Positions 55,401 to 64,000 are shown, numbered from the stretch's first letter. The stretch is DNA of 64,000 nt from Sternotherus odoratus (GCA_032164245.1 JAVMKO010000001.1:77063892-77127891), one strand, 5' to 3'. A program made the numbers and translations. Notes: generated by a model not told the origin, from the sequence alone.

Positions 55401-58400
55401 AAACAACACCTCCCACGGGTGGGGCCGCCCCACCAGCCGCGGCATCGACATCTGCCGCGGCCCCTCCTTCCCCAGCCATCCCCTCTACCAGCTCTGCGGA
55501 CCCTCCGGCCCGCGGGGCGTATGCCCAGGTGGCCGCCGCCCCGCCGCCCGCCCCGCCCGCCGCCTCCACTGTCATCTCTGGGGGACGGGGCCCTTTCCAC
55601 TCGCTCACCAGGAGGCACGGGATCCGTTGCCACCTGGTGCCAGCCTCGCCCAACGGAGAAACCTACGCGCAAGCGCTGGCGCGGGTGGTGGGGCCCAGAA
55701 ACATCGTGGCGGCCTCCAAAATGTACGGGAAGATGGTTTTCTTCCTGGCATCAGAGGCCGCCGCCCAAGAGGTGGTGGAAAAGGGCATGTCGGTGGGGGG
55801 GGGTGTTCGTCCCCTTAGAGCCCCTGGAGGACCTGGGCGTACAGGTAGTTTTAACTTCCGTCGAGCCCTGCCTCCCTAATGCTGCCCTGCTTCCCGCCCT
55901 CTCCACCCTGGGGAAGCCCATTTCAGTCATCACCCCTCTCTCCTCGGGCTATAAGGACCCCGTCCTGCGCCATATTCTATCCTTCCGCCGGCAGGTGCAG
56001 ATCCAAGTACCGCCGGCGGCAGCGCGTGGGGGGGTGCCCCTGGAGGGTTCCTTTCTAGTGTCCCACCAGGGAGCATACCACAGGGTCCACTATTCTACGG
56101 GGGAGGCCCGGTGCTTCCTTTGCCGGGTGATAGGGCACGTCCGGAGGGACTGCCCCCTGGCCCGGACTGAAGGGGAGCCCGGGACCCCCGCAACCCGAGA
56201 GGGCGCCAACCCTGTCATTGCCGGCGGCCCTGGTGGCCCAGCCACCACCGCTGCTACTGCCGCCCCTCCCTCCACAGGGGAGGGGGCGACGGGGTCCATA
56301 GGAACCGAGAGGGAGGGCCCGCCCCAGGAGGAGGCTTCCCCTTCCCCCGCTGTGCCACCCCAGGACCCGGACCCTTCAACCTCTGGCCCTGCCTCCACTG
56401 ACCAGCCCTCCACCTCCATTTCCACCTTAGAGGGCTGGGTGCTCGTCCGGGGGAAACGCGCCATCCGCAGAACGCGGACCCGCTCCCCTCCCTCTGATGA
56501 GGAGGGAGCTGTAGCCCCCCGAAAGCTGCTGCAGGGGGCTAGCCCCCCACCATCTGCCGCAACCCCGGACAAAGCCCAGCTGGCGGAACCAGCTGCTATG
56601 ACCACGGCAGCGGCTGGAGACGAATCCGTCTCCCCCGATCACCCTTCCTGTGAGGGGGCTACTGCGGGATCTCTTTCAGCCCCTGCACCATCGGCCCCCT
56701 CTGCCACCATTGATACAGGGGCGCTTGCCGCCCCGGTGTCCGGAGGGGAGGTTGCTGAGGCCTTAGAGCCCGCCCTCCCCTCCATCTATCATGAGATCGA
56801 GGCCCTGGGTCTGACCCCATTCACCCAGGGGGAAGAGGACCCCTTGCCAGCGGGCCTCGATCTGGGCGGTGCTTTGCCCCCGCCACCCTCTCCTTCCCCC
56901 TGCCCTTCTTTGGAGGAAGCCCCTGCTCTGGTCCTCGGGACACCCCTGACCCTTCCCACCTGCCCGGCTGCTAATGGCAACGTGGCGGAGGCCACCGAGC
57001 CCCTCGGGGCGACGGCCAATGCCAAGCAGCCGGGTCTCGGGTCAGTGGGTGCTGAAGGGACCGTGCGGTCGGCCGCCCCTTCAGAGGGGGGACTAGTTGA
57101 AGTCACCATCCCGCCCGATGCCGTGGCTGCGAGCGATGCGCTTGTTGAGTCGCCCGCGCCCGGCACCGAGGAAGGCCCCCCTCCTGTTTCCAGTCCTCCG
57201 ACCCCACCCATGGGTCGAGAGGAGCCGCACTCCAGCAGCTTGGCTGCAGGAGACCCTGATACTACCCCTGCCTCTACCACCTCCCTTGTCCCGGACCAAA
57301 AATTAACCCCTGTCCCTAACCCAGCCCCTTATCCCCAACCAGCCCCGTCCATCGACCCCGATCCCGGTCCCCTCCCTATCCATTCACCCGATCCGGCCCC
57401 GGCCCCCACTCCTGCCCCGATCCTTTCTCCTGCCCCAATCACAGACCCAGTTCCCGCTCCCGTCCCAGCCCCAAGCCTGGTCCATACTCCTGCCCCGTCC
57501 CCTGCCCCTTCTGCTCCCATCATTATTGCCACCCCCGAGGTCGTCCCACTATCGAGCCATTCGGACGACTCTCAGGGGGTGGTTCTTGAGTCTCCCACCC
57601 CCATGGACTTGGGGGCTGCGTCACCCCCTCCGCCGCTCTCTTCCACACCGGAAAAGGAGACAGGTCACCCGGCGCGACTGCGCCGGGGTTCCCAGCCTCA
57701 ATCACTCATCTCAGTGGCCCACGAAGTCCCTTCAAAGGCCCTACCGGAAGGCAGCGGCCGCTCGGCTGCCAGATCCCCCTCCGCACTGAGAGAAGAGCTG
57801 CGCCACTTCCTACGAGACACTTGTGGTTCGAGGGAGAAGGTGCAGCTCGCCCTCCGGCGCTGGGGGGATTTCCATGACATCCTCCAGGCCGTGAAGGCCC
57901 TTTTGGGGGAGGGGATAGGGCCCAGGAAGCAGAACATGCTGGCCTACCGGCGAGCTCGAACCTTCCGCAACTCCCTGCTCGCCTTCGGGATCGAGCACGG
58001 GTTGTTGCAAGACCCGACGGGGGACGCCCACCCTTCTGCCCGTGAGGATGCACCCCAGCCCTCACAATGAACTTCACCATCCTTGCCACCCTAACCACCA
58101 AAGGCTATTGGGTGGGTCCTCGCAGGAGCGCTCGGTTCTCCCTGCGAGAGGGTTCTCCCCGCCCGCCCCTCACCCCAGACCCTCCGGAAATGGCACTTGG
58201 GCTCCGGCTTCGTGAGCCCTCCCGGTCTTCCTACTCCCATACCCCGAGCCGGCTGCACACCTTGAAGCCGGTCTTGTTTCAAACCGCGCCGAGGAAACAG
58301 CTGTACACGCTCATGCTTCACACGTTCCATCTCCTCACCCTCGCGTCCCGCCCCGATACCAAGTGGCGGGACTACCTACCACCGAACGAGGGTGAGTGGC

Positions 58401-61400
58401 CCCGGTGGGCCACCTTCCGTTCCACACTAATTCCACGGCCCGCCGGGGATATTAGTTGGCAGCTCCTTTATGGAGCCGAGAGCACGGGCATGTACTTGGC
58501 GCGGTTCCTTCCCGTGCCCTACACCTGCCCCTTCCATGGCACGAAGGAGGACCTGGCGCACACCCACCTTGAATGCGCCAGGCCGCAGCCCCTATTCCGG
58601 CTCCTCCAGAACCTCCTATTGAGGTGCTGGCTGCACTTCTCCCTACACCTTTTTATTTTGGACACCCCATCCATGGCCCCACAAAGTTGCGAGACCTCCT
58701 CGTCAACCTCCTCCTGGCGCTTGCCAAAGCCACCATCTATAACACCAGGAGGAGGATGCTAGACGGGGGGGTCCGGTGCGACTGTTGGGTCTCCTTCAGG
58801 TCATCCGGTCACTCGTTCAGTCACGCATCCGGGCAGAGTTCCACTGGGCAGCGTCCACAGCCTCCCTCTGCGTTTTCATGGAGCAGTGGGCGCTGAGCGG
58901 GGTTCTCTGCTCGGTGTCCCCATCCTGTACCCTCGTTTTGAACCTGTAAACCTCATGCACTCCCCTGTCCTTTTTTTCATTAGTTGTCCCCCGTAATCAA
59001 TTGGCCCCGGGTCTAGTGTCCCTCCCGCCAGGCTGGGGGAGGGACTTCAGCAACAGGTGGGCTTAGGCCCACCCACCTCCTGGGAAACCAAAAGGTGCAC
59101 ATCCTGAGACTGATATACCTGCCTTCCAGCACTCTCCTATACCCTTCTGGTCTGACTCCGTCACACTGGGTTCATAAGTTCAGATAAAATATTTGCAAAG
59201 TTATAAAGCAAAATTTACCTATTTTCTTAAGGCGTGAAAAACAGACATTGCAAGTGAGATTAATGCCTGGAGCAACTCACAAGCATTTCATAGTCCAAAC
59301 ACTAAATACATTATTGTAAGACTAATACCTATTGAGCAAACTAACATACAGGTGAACTGGTCTGGTCTCCAGCGATGAGTTTGTTAGTTCTTAGCTAATG
59401 CCCGCAGCTTGGGCAAGAGCTGACACCTTGTTTGCCAGCATCACAGGATACACCCTTCCCCGCCCCCATTCCCTTATGTCAGTAATTTTTATTTCAGTGT
59501 GGATCTGTGGCCAGCACTACTATACCCACTGTGATAATATCAGATTTCATAAACTAAGCAATGTTGGGCCCGGTCAGTACGTGAATGGGATATCTCCTAT
59601 GCAAAGCCATGTGCTGCAGGAAGTGTTGTAGGAGGCTCTCTGTGTCAGTGATTAAACCAGTGCCACACCATGGTGTCACGGTACTGAAATAGTTTGGTAC
59701 CGTGTAGATCAATGGGTGCACGAAATATTATGGGAAGGGGGTCATAACAGGTGTCTTATGTATGTATCTATTCCATATGTGTATCTATTTTGTAACTAAA
59801 GTTAAAGCTTCAAGCTGTACTTCAAGCTTAGGCTTGGCTCCTGTGAAGGCTCAGACAGGCTGGGGCTGCCTGATGGCCCATTAAGGAACATCAACCACAC
59901 AATGGACTTTGTATATGCTTGTCCACACCCGAGCTGCTCTAGGAATGTCACTGCCTGGTCAGAAACTGAATCCTGGAGAAGTCTGGTGATTGGACCTTGT
60001 GACTGTGAGCCTCCATTTTGCAACCGGACTCTGCAGAAGAAGGAGGGGGGTCTTGGCCCAGAAGAAAAAGTCTATAAAGCCTGGAAGAACATTCCCCATT
60101 TTGTCTTTCACCTCCAGTCTTCAGCCTGCCTTGTTTCCAGCTTTGGATGGAACTTTGCTACTCAGGGAACTCTGGACAATGGTACTGACCCATCCCCCAA
60201 ATGGGATGCATCCAAAGACTTTGATTTGAACCTGCAGTTTATTCTACCTTTGCTGCAAGCCTGAGCTAAGAGATGTGCCATTACTGCATGTAATTGATTT
60301 CTTTTAACCATTCTTAACCCTCACCTATACCTTTTCCCTTTTATAATAAACCTTTAGATTTTAGATTCTAAAAGATTGGCTACAGCGTGATTTGTGGTAA
60401 GATCTAATTTGTATATTGACCTGGGTCTGGGGCCTGATTCTTTGGAATTGGGGAGAACCGTTTTCTTTATTTGGGGTATTGGTTTTCATAACCATTGATC
60501 CCCAGGACAGGTGGCTGCTGGTGGTGATACTGGGAATCTGGAGTGTCTTAAGGGGATTGCTTGTGTGACTTGTGGTTAGCCAGTGGGGTGAGACCAAAGT
60601 CTTTTCTGTTTAGCTGGTTTGATGCCTTAGTGTGAAGAAACCCCAGCTTTGGGCTATAGATGCCCTTCTGGAAGCAATCTGTCCTGATCTGACACTCACA
60701 GTTAGATCCCACCAGAAACAGCACCGTCACACATGGTTTTAAGGAACAATGTACACTTGGGTCTGTTATCCTTGAAGACACCAAAAGAGATTCTGACCTC
60801 TGGGAGTCGTTAAAGACCCCATGACACTTGCACAAGATCCCCTGGCCAAATTTCAACTTGGTTAGTTACGTTCTGCTGACATCAACTCTTCCTGCACCTT
60901 CAGCTGACAATGGTGGTATTCTTCACACCTTGTGTAAGTGGCTGTGTAGTGCTGCTGTGAGTTGGACCACTCCAGAAGTGGCTGCAAATCAGTGATTAGC
61001 GAACAAGCCCAGTAGAGTGCGCTGAGATCCTTCTAACTTAGGGAGCAGACAGAAATCCAAGATGATATTTTTCAGGCTTGCTTTCCAGTAAAATTAAGTG
61101 TCATCTGCCTTCCAACAATGTATTTTCTTTTCTTTTTTTCTTGGCAGCTCAGTAAAAAATATGGAAATGTCTATAGTCTTCAGAACTCCTGGAGTAATAT
61201 GGTAGTAGTGAATGGATTCAAAGCAGTAAAAGAAGCATTGCTCCAGAAATCAGAGGACTTTGCTGACCGACCACACTTTCCTGTACATGAGTATTTTGGT
61301 TGCAGAGAGAACTCTAAAGGCAAGTACCCTGGAAACTAACATAGCTCTCTAGCAGTGTAGCAGGGGGACTGGCCTTATCATTTGAGCTCCTGGAGGGGTT

Positions 61401-63925
61401 GAAGGAGACTTAAGGAGTGAGCTGTCTTCCTCACTTGTCCCTCTGCTGACATCACTTTTGCTGGACTCTGTCCCTGACACTGCCTCTCGTGAGGAGGAAG
61501 TCAGGCTAGATGAAAATGGGGACTCTCCTTCCCAAGACATGGCCATTCCGAAATGTTCAGTAGAATGGACATGCTAATCCATACCAACTGGCTGCCATTG
61601 GCAGAACTGGCAGGTTCCGATTCCTCACCATATGTATGTACCTTCCTCGGCTTGTAAAAAAAATCACCTCCTTCCGAAGAACCTCCAGGACCCAAGAGTG
61701 AAAGTGGGGGGAGGGTAGAAAGAAAAGCAACCGAATTGGGAGGCTTGTTGGGCTGGAATCCTCTCAGGTTATCCCAAAGCACTTTCATAACAAGGATTAG
61801 AGCTGGAAAAATGTCTATAGAGTCACATCTTCTCAACCTTGCCCTGGCCCATACTCTGGCCAATGCAGGGATGCTGCCTATAGTATGTTATCCAGTGTTT
61901 TGTGCAATCCAATTTTAAATGACTTGTGATGGGGTATCCATTAATTCCTTTGAGAGACTATTGCGTTGTTTAGTGGATCTAATCACTGGGAAATGTTTTC
62001 TCACATCCCACCTGAGGCTCACACCCTTAGAGTGCAGCATGGTTTAGCTCCATTGATTCATCAGATTATACCAGCTGCAGATCTGGCCCTGAATGTCATT
62101 CCATTACTCCTAGCTACCTCTTGGACCTCCCTGAATAATCCCTTTCCTTCTGCACTAACCACCTACACCTATGAAGGATGCAATAATAGCTCCCATTAGT
62201 TGCCATTTGGCCAAGCTATACTTCGTTCCTTTTGTCCTTCCTCAGAAGCCCGTCCCTCCAGCCCTCTTTTGTTGCTTCCCGGAGGTTATTATGTCTCCTG
62301 TTTATTAATATTTTCCAGGGGTGGCGATTGCAAACTATGGTCCTGCCTGGAAGGAGCAAAAGAGATTTGCACTCTCCACCTTGAGGAACTTTGGGATGGG
62401 AAAGAAATCCCTGGAGCAGCGTATGATAGAGGAAGTTGGATTTCTGTGCTCTGCGATCCGTTCTGAAAAAGGTTTGTGGCATCCAGGGAGATGGGTCAGG
62501 GGACCAGTGTAACTTCCAAACATGAGGAAATGAAAGGACAAAATGACTGATTATGATGGAAGGAATAATAACACAGCATCTCACATTTCTACATAATGCC
62601 TTGTAGCTAGAGGGATACTAAAGTGTGTTGCAAATTACATTCACAGGTCATGTACAGCTCGAAGACTGCTGTGAATTATGCCTATAGGCTACGCAGCCCA
62701 AAAACTGTTACGAATTATACCCACCAGTCACGCAGAGTTCGAGTCTAGGCTGAGGCACACAGACCAAGTCCAAACTGCAGAGCACTTAACCAAAGATACC
62801 AAGTTTATTATGCTGCACGTGGTGCCTCCCGCTAATCAGGAAGACCCCGAATACAGACAAAGCATGGATCATATACTCTTCAATAGTGCATGCACACCAC
62901 GTGCATCGGAACTTACAGCCTATGGAAGGGCATTTTTCTTATCTCCCACCTATCCCTTGTAGGTATTCTGCTCGTGTTCACATGCTGATGCTACGGTGGT
63001 GAGCTTATCTGGTCAGAACTGTTTCAAGGCTTCTCCTGTCTTTGTCTGGTCAGCAACTGTTTCAAGTATCCCCTGGAGGCCCCTTCCCCCCTTCCTCTGG
63101 TATGTGCTGTGCTGGTCTTTTAGATAAGAGCCGACAGGAACTTCAAAATGGAGTTACACGAGCTAACTTTATAACTAGTCCTTTGAAGACCAGACACCTA
63201 GTGATCATTCATTCATCACGATCATAAAGCCACTTGCAGGGGTCAAACCTGACAGCTGTTTTGACATGACGGTTTGTAATGGGAAGTAAAAAACAAACAA
63301 AAACCCAACCTATCCAATTGACTGTGCAAGGGGAATTTTATGTAGGTAGAATGTAATTACCTCAACTGGAATTTGGTGAAGGCGTTAACACTTAAATACT
63401 CTTCCAAAACATGCCATCAAGTCTTTAAGGACTTCACTTTTATGCCTCAATGTAAAAACATCAGTAGCAGCACAGTAACATCTGTCTGTATGCTGGAGGT
63501 ACTGAGGCAAAGAGATGAGTACCACTGAATCCACAGCAATTCTTAAGTTTTCCATGGTGGTCTCTCTTCCAAGTATTGACCAGGCCCAACCCTGTTAGTA
63601 TGTGGGACATTTGTAATGTCCCCAGGTTACATGAGCATGGACTTTAAATTGGTTTGTTCCATAAGCAGTCTTGAAATGTCAGAGGTTCTTGCTCATTACC
63701 TTCCATGCAGTGAGGGGCAGGCTACAATGATGTTGTGACTCCGTTGGTCCTGTATGTTTTTCAGGTCGTCCTTTTGATCCACATTTTCTTATAAACAACG
63801 CAGTTAGCAATGTGATCTGCTCCCTTATCTACGGTGATCGCTATGATTATGACAATAAGAAATTTCAGAGGTTGCTGCATTTGATTGAGCAAGTCTTGAA
63901 TGCACACGCTGGATTCCTGCCCCAG
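43259..63925 (+). CDS. CYP2D: CYP2D-like cytochrome P450, copy 3, 5' part (exons 1-4)
   Basis: Join 43259-43471, 61148-61319, 62319-62471, 63765-63925; 233 residues, continuing past the window. A microsomal haem monooxygenase. The N-terminus has a signal-anchor segment ([15 protein letters not shown]), then basic KRRK and the proline-rich PPGP hinge that hold CYP2 enzymes on the cytosolic ER face. Exon 3 has the C-helix WxxxR motif (WKEQKR) that contacts haem. The ATG has A at -3 and G at +4. Exon 2 and 3 lengths of 172 and 153 bp are CYP2D-like. The first intron is 17.7 kb and full of transposons. No stops or frameshifts; likely a working gene. Exon 2 uses a GC donor. Confidence 0.9.
43472..43899. 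other. intron 1 start, no feature recognised
   Basis: Non-coding between the exon 1 donor and the CR1. Confidence 0.5.
44683..45034. mobile_element. hAT element, 352 bp, CpG-rich
   Basis: Ends CAGTGGTCCCCAACC and GGTTGGGGATCACTG. Perfect 8-bp duplications GGCTAGAG at 44675-44682 and 45035-45042. No transposase; the interior is rich in CCGGTCCGCGG-type sequence. Confidence 0.9.
45170..46337. mobile_element. hAT element, 1168 bp, with internal minisatellite
   Basis: Ends CAGGGGTGGGCAAACT and AGTTTGCCCACCTCTG (inverted, one mismatch). Perfect 8-bp duplications ATCTAGAC at 45162-45169 and 46338-46345. No transposase. Confidence 0.9.
45320..45760. repeat. GC-rich minisatellite, about 130-bp period
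   Basis: The motif GGAGAGACGTGGTTGCGCTC recurs at about 45361, 45491 and 45622, and GAGCCGCGCCGC recurs between. Runs of 8-10 G vary between units. It creates long chance frames on both strands. Confidence 0.85.
46431..47016. other. intron 1, no feature recognised
   Basis: Begins with a duplicated CATATAAAAGCTT around a T run, probably the CR1/insert junction; the rest is purine-rich non-coding sequence. Confidence 0.35.
47017..47731. mobile_element. hAT element, aged, about 715 bp
   Basis: Ends CAAGGGTGGGCAAAATACGG and GCCAACCCCTG. Flanking octamers ACTTAGAG and GCTTAGAG match at 7 of 8. No transposase. Confidence 0.72.
47907..48629 (+). mobile_element. solo LTR, 723 bp
   Basis: TGTGGCGGGGTGACC ... 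GACCCTGTTACA, with perfect 5-bp duplications GTAAA at 47902-47906 and 48630-48634. TATA-like TGTATAAAGGC at about 48070. Its 3' half matches the split LTR at 24397-25408. Confidence 0.86.
48635..49212. other. intron 1, no feature recognised
   Basis: Non-coding sequence between the solo LTR and Harbinger. Confidence 0.4.
49614..50272 (+). pseudogene. Harbinger Myb/SANT-like protein, exon 1
   Basis: The frame 49614-50021 has the trihelix/SANT-type segment [20 protein letters not shown] ... [20 protein letters not shown]. After CGDPPP the expected acidic segment (DEDSDDDK-like) continues in another frame from about 49972 (CCCCCC run) to 50210, so one base was gained or lost. The C-terminal part ([13 protein letters not shown]) appears at about 50870-51081, separated by a probable intron. 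Co-acts with the transposase in this family. Confidence 0.68.
50840..51081 (+). pseudogene. Harbinger Myb/SANT-like protein, C-terminal exon
   Basis: The frame [20 protein letters not shown] plus a Pro/Ser-rich tail resembles the C-terminus of Harbinger Myb-like proteins. It lies 570 bp after the first part on the same strand. Confidence 0.5.
51590..52366 (-). pseudogene. PIF/Harbinger DDE transposase
   Basis: Minus frame 52366-51707 contains [15 protein letters not shown] (first Asp) and [20 protein letters not shown] (second Asp region), the DDE_4-type core. From about 51830 conserved sequence ([18 protein letters not shown]) continues in another frame, and beyond 51700 it decays ([15 protein letters not shown]). 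At least one frameshift and stops, so inactive. Confidence 0.8.
52782..53552. other. intron 1, unassigned
   Basis: The part 53170-53550 (GGAACCCGGGCCCACCCTCT and CTTAATTGGCGACAGATGTC) looks like LTR or LINE 5' leader sequence, but no boundaries could be set. Confidence 0.3.
55185..58070 (+). CDS. Tx1-like ORF1 (nucleic-acid-binding), with compensating frameshifts
   Basis: 961 codons from the ATG at 55185 (G at -3 and +4). The frame is also open upstream, but composition there is leader-like. The conserved core runs from [14 protein letters not shown] (about 55815) through the CCHC knuckle [14 protein letters not shown] (about residues 308-321), followed by a long Pro/Ala/Ser-rich low-complexity region and a C-terminal basic helix ([20 protein letters not shown]). 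Between about 55380 and 55800 the family-like reading ([16 protein letters not shown], seen as [15 protein letters not shown]) is in another frame, so residues 66-206 of the open frame are not the ancestral protein. ORF1 binds element RNA in this family. Confidence 0.68.
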   Translation: MEETPAPIPAPAPPPVPIAPAPSLPLPSPPPTPAAALSTGSSAAAVVSAAAMVVPSTSRRARGEKREKAPPGKQHLPRVGPPHQPRHRHLPRPLLPQPSPLPALRTLRPAGRMPRWPPPRRPPRPPPPLSSLGDGALSTRSPGGTGSVATWCQPRPTEKPTRKRWRGWWGPETSWRPPKCTGRWFSSWHQRPPPKRWWKRACRWGGVFVPLEPLEDLGVQVVLTSVEPCLPNAALLPALSTLGKPISVITPLSSGYKDPVLRHILSFRRQVQIQVPPAAARGGVPLEGSFLVSHQGAYHRVHYSTGEARCFLCRVIGHVRRDCPLARTEGEPGTPATREGANPVIAGGPGGPATTAATAAPPSTGEGATGSIGTEREGPPQEEASPSPAVPPQDPDPSTSGPASTDQPSTSISTLEGWVLVRGKRAIRRTRTRSPPSDEEGAVAPRKLLQGASPPPSAATPDKAQLAEPAAMTTAAAGDESVSPDHPSCEGATAGSLSAPAPSAPSATIDTGALAAPVSGGEVAEALEPALPSIYHEIEALGLTPFTQGEEDPLPAGLDLGGALPPPPSPSPCPSLEEAPALVLGTPLTLPTCPAANGNVAEATEPLGATANAKQPGLGSVGAEGTVRSAAPSEGGLVEVTIPPDAVAASDALVESPAPGTEEGPPPVSSPPTPPMGREEPHSSSLAAGDPDTTPASTTSLVPDQKLTPVPNPAPYPQPAPSIDPDPGPLPIHSPDPAPAPTPAPILSPAPITDPVPAPVPAPSLVHTPAPSPAPSAPIIIATPEVVPLSSHSDDSQGVVLESPTPMDLGAASPPPPLSSTPEKETGHPARLRRGSQPQSLISVAHEVPSKALPEGSGRSAARSPSALREELRHFLRDTCGSREKVQLALRRWGDFHDILQAVKALLGEGIGPRKQNMLAYRRARTFRNSLLAFGIEHGLLQDPTGDAHPSAREDAPQPSQ
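58067..58910 (+). pseudogene. Tx1-like ORF2: start fused to C-terminal tail
   Basis: The ATG at 58067 overlaps the ORF1 stop (ATGA). About 15 codons resemble the start of an endonuclease ORF2 (MNFTILATL), then the reading is the ORF2 C-terminus: [50 protein letters not shown]. From about 58630 homology moves to another frame ([20 protein letters not shown]) and later to a third ([11 protein letters not shown]). Endonuclease and RT are deleted. Confidence 0.7.
59164..59668. other. intron 1, no feature recognised
   Basis: AT-rich non-coding sequence between the LINE and the next LTR. Confidence 0.4.
59674..60731 (+). mobile_element. solo LTR, 1058 bp
   Basis: TGTCACGGTACTGAAATAG ... CAGCACCGTCACA, perfect 5-bp duplications CATGG at 59669-59673 and 60732-60736. 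It is the uninterrupted member of the family at 4625-6093 and 36714-39176. AATAAACC at about 60344 is a candidate polyadenylation signal. Confidence 0.88.
60737..61147. other. end of intron 1
   Basis: Non-coding, ending in a long T-rich tract and acceptor TTCTTGGCAG before exon 2. Confidence 0.6.
61148..61319 (+). CDS. CYP2D: CYP2D copy 3, exon 2, GC donor
   Basis: 172 bp: [42 protein letters not shown]. Phase 0 in, phase 1 out. The donor reads AAAG|GCAAGTAC, a GC-AG intron with otherwise perfect consensus. Close to exon 2 of copy 2. Confidence 0.92.
61320..62318. other. intron 2 of CYP2D copy 3
   Basis: 999 bp, GC...AG, with acceptor ATTTTCCAG. No repeat or gene recognised. Confidence 0.7.
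62319..62471 (+). CDS. CYP2D: CYP2D copy 3, exon 3
   Basis: 153 bp, phase 1 in and out. [20 protein letters not shown] contains WxxxR of the C helix, followed by [12 protein letters not shown] and [10 protein letters not shown]. Donor AAAAG|GTTTGT. Confidence 0.93.
62472..63764. other. intron 3, with a possible minus-strand LTR
   Basis: About 62640-63253 may be a reverse LTR: the minus strand would start TGTCAGGTTTGACCCCTGC and contains AATAAACTTGG (reverse of 62805-62815). A 5' boundary and duplication were not found. Otherwise nothing recognised. Confidence 0.35.
63765..63925 (+). CDS. CYP2D: CYP2D copy 3, exon 4
   Basis: 161 bp: [32 protein letters not shown], ending GFLPQ. Acceptor TTTTTCAG, donor CAG|GTAACT. 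Exon 5 lies beyond the window. Confidence 0.93.
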
Positions 63926-64000
63926 GTAACTCAGCACGTATGATTGGTTGGCAAGAATCTGCCATTTGATTGATCATCAAAACTGAAGTTTAGTGATTCT

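Larger units (their letters stand above)
53553..59163 (+). mobile_element. Tx1-like LINE (L1 clade), internally deleted
   Basis: Long GC-rich leader, ORF1 with a CCHC knuckle (55185-58070), the first codons of ORF2, then a jump to the ORF2 C-terminus and a 3' UTR ending near CTCCGTCACA. The endonuclease and reverse transcriptase, normally about 3 kb, are absent. The left boundary is uncertain. Confidence 0.7.

Noticed and set aside
55050..58070. 1006-codon frame as a large proline-rich host gene
   Set aside because: The upstream 45 codons are leader-like, the CCHC core is transposon ORF1-like, and it is followed by a LINE ORF2 tail.
1..64000. CRISPR array, phage or bacterial operon
   Set aside because: No spaced direct repeats of that kind; splice-bordered exons and vertebrate transposons throughout.

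Overview
This is a vertebrate nuclear window, most likely from a turtle. The grounds are the intron/exon structure, the very high load of CR1 LINE fragments, a tRNA-derived SINE of the turtle type, Penelope, Helitron, PIF/Harbinger, hAT, Ty3/gypsy and Tx1-like elements, and genes with short exons spread over kilobases. The species assignment is inference. No bacterial feature, CRISPR array or operon is present.

Host genes: the window lies inside a tandem cluster of cytochrome P450 family 2 genes that read most like CYP2D. Three partial copies lie on the plus strand. Copy 1 enters from the left edge with exons 6-9 (29-170, 3236-3423, 4464-4605, 14410-14588) and ends in a normal stop. Copy 2 is a remnant: an intact exon 2 (22841-23012) and a decayed exon 3 (from 23725), with no recognisable exon 1 or exons 4-9. 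Copy 3 starts at 43259 and runs off the right edge after exon 4 (43259-43471, 61148-61319, 62319-62471, 63765-63925). Every intact exon has the length expected for CYP2D (172, 153, 161, 142, 188, 142 and 179 bp for exons 2, 3, 4, 6, 7, 8 and 9), which separates it from CYP2C/CYP2J (exons 2 and 3 of 163 and 150 bp). Exon 2 of both copies that retain it uses a GC rather than a GT splice donor.

Layout: 1-14.6 kb is copy 1 with its introns (CR1, a solo LTR carrying a hAT insertion, a Penelope-tail hairpin, a Gmr1-like Ty3/gypsy element, a Harbinger MITE, a second CR1). 14.6-22.8 kb is intergenic and holds a DNA transposon interrupted by a young gag-only gypsy element with a SCAN-like capsid domain. 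22.8-23.8 kb is the pseudogene. 23.8-43.2 kb is intergenic, with nested solo LTRs, a hAT, a Helitron remnant, SINEs, a Penelope element inside an LTR, and a solo LTR. 43.3-64 kb is copy 3; its 17.7-kb first intron holds a CR1 split by two hAT elements, another solo LTR, a 3.6-kb PIF/Harbinger transposon and a deleted Tx1-like LINE.

Many insertion boundaries can be fixed by target-site duplications: 4 bp for the Gmr1-like gypsy family, 5 bp for the other solo LTRs, 8 bp for hAT, 9-13 bp for Penelope-derived units. This allows much of the nesting order to be read from the sequence. The most unusual structures are the Penelope-tail inverted repeats, the gypsy element with integrase before RNase H, and the Tx1-like ORF1 kept open by two compensating frameshifts. 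No free-standing novel gene system was identified.
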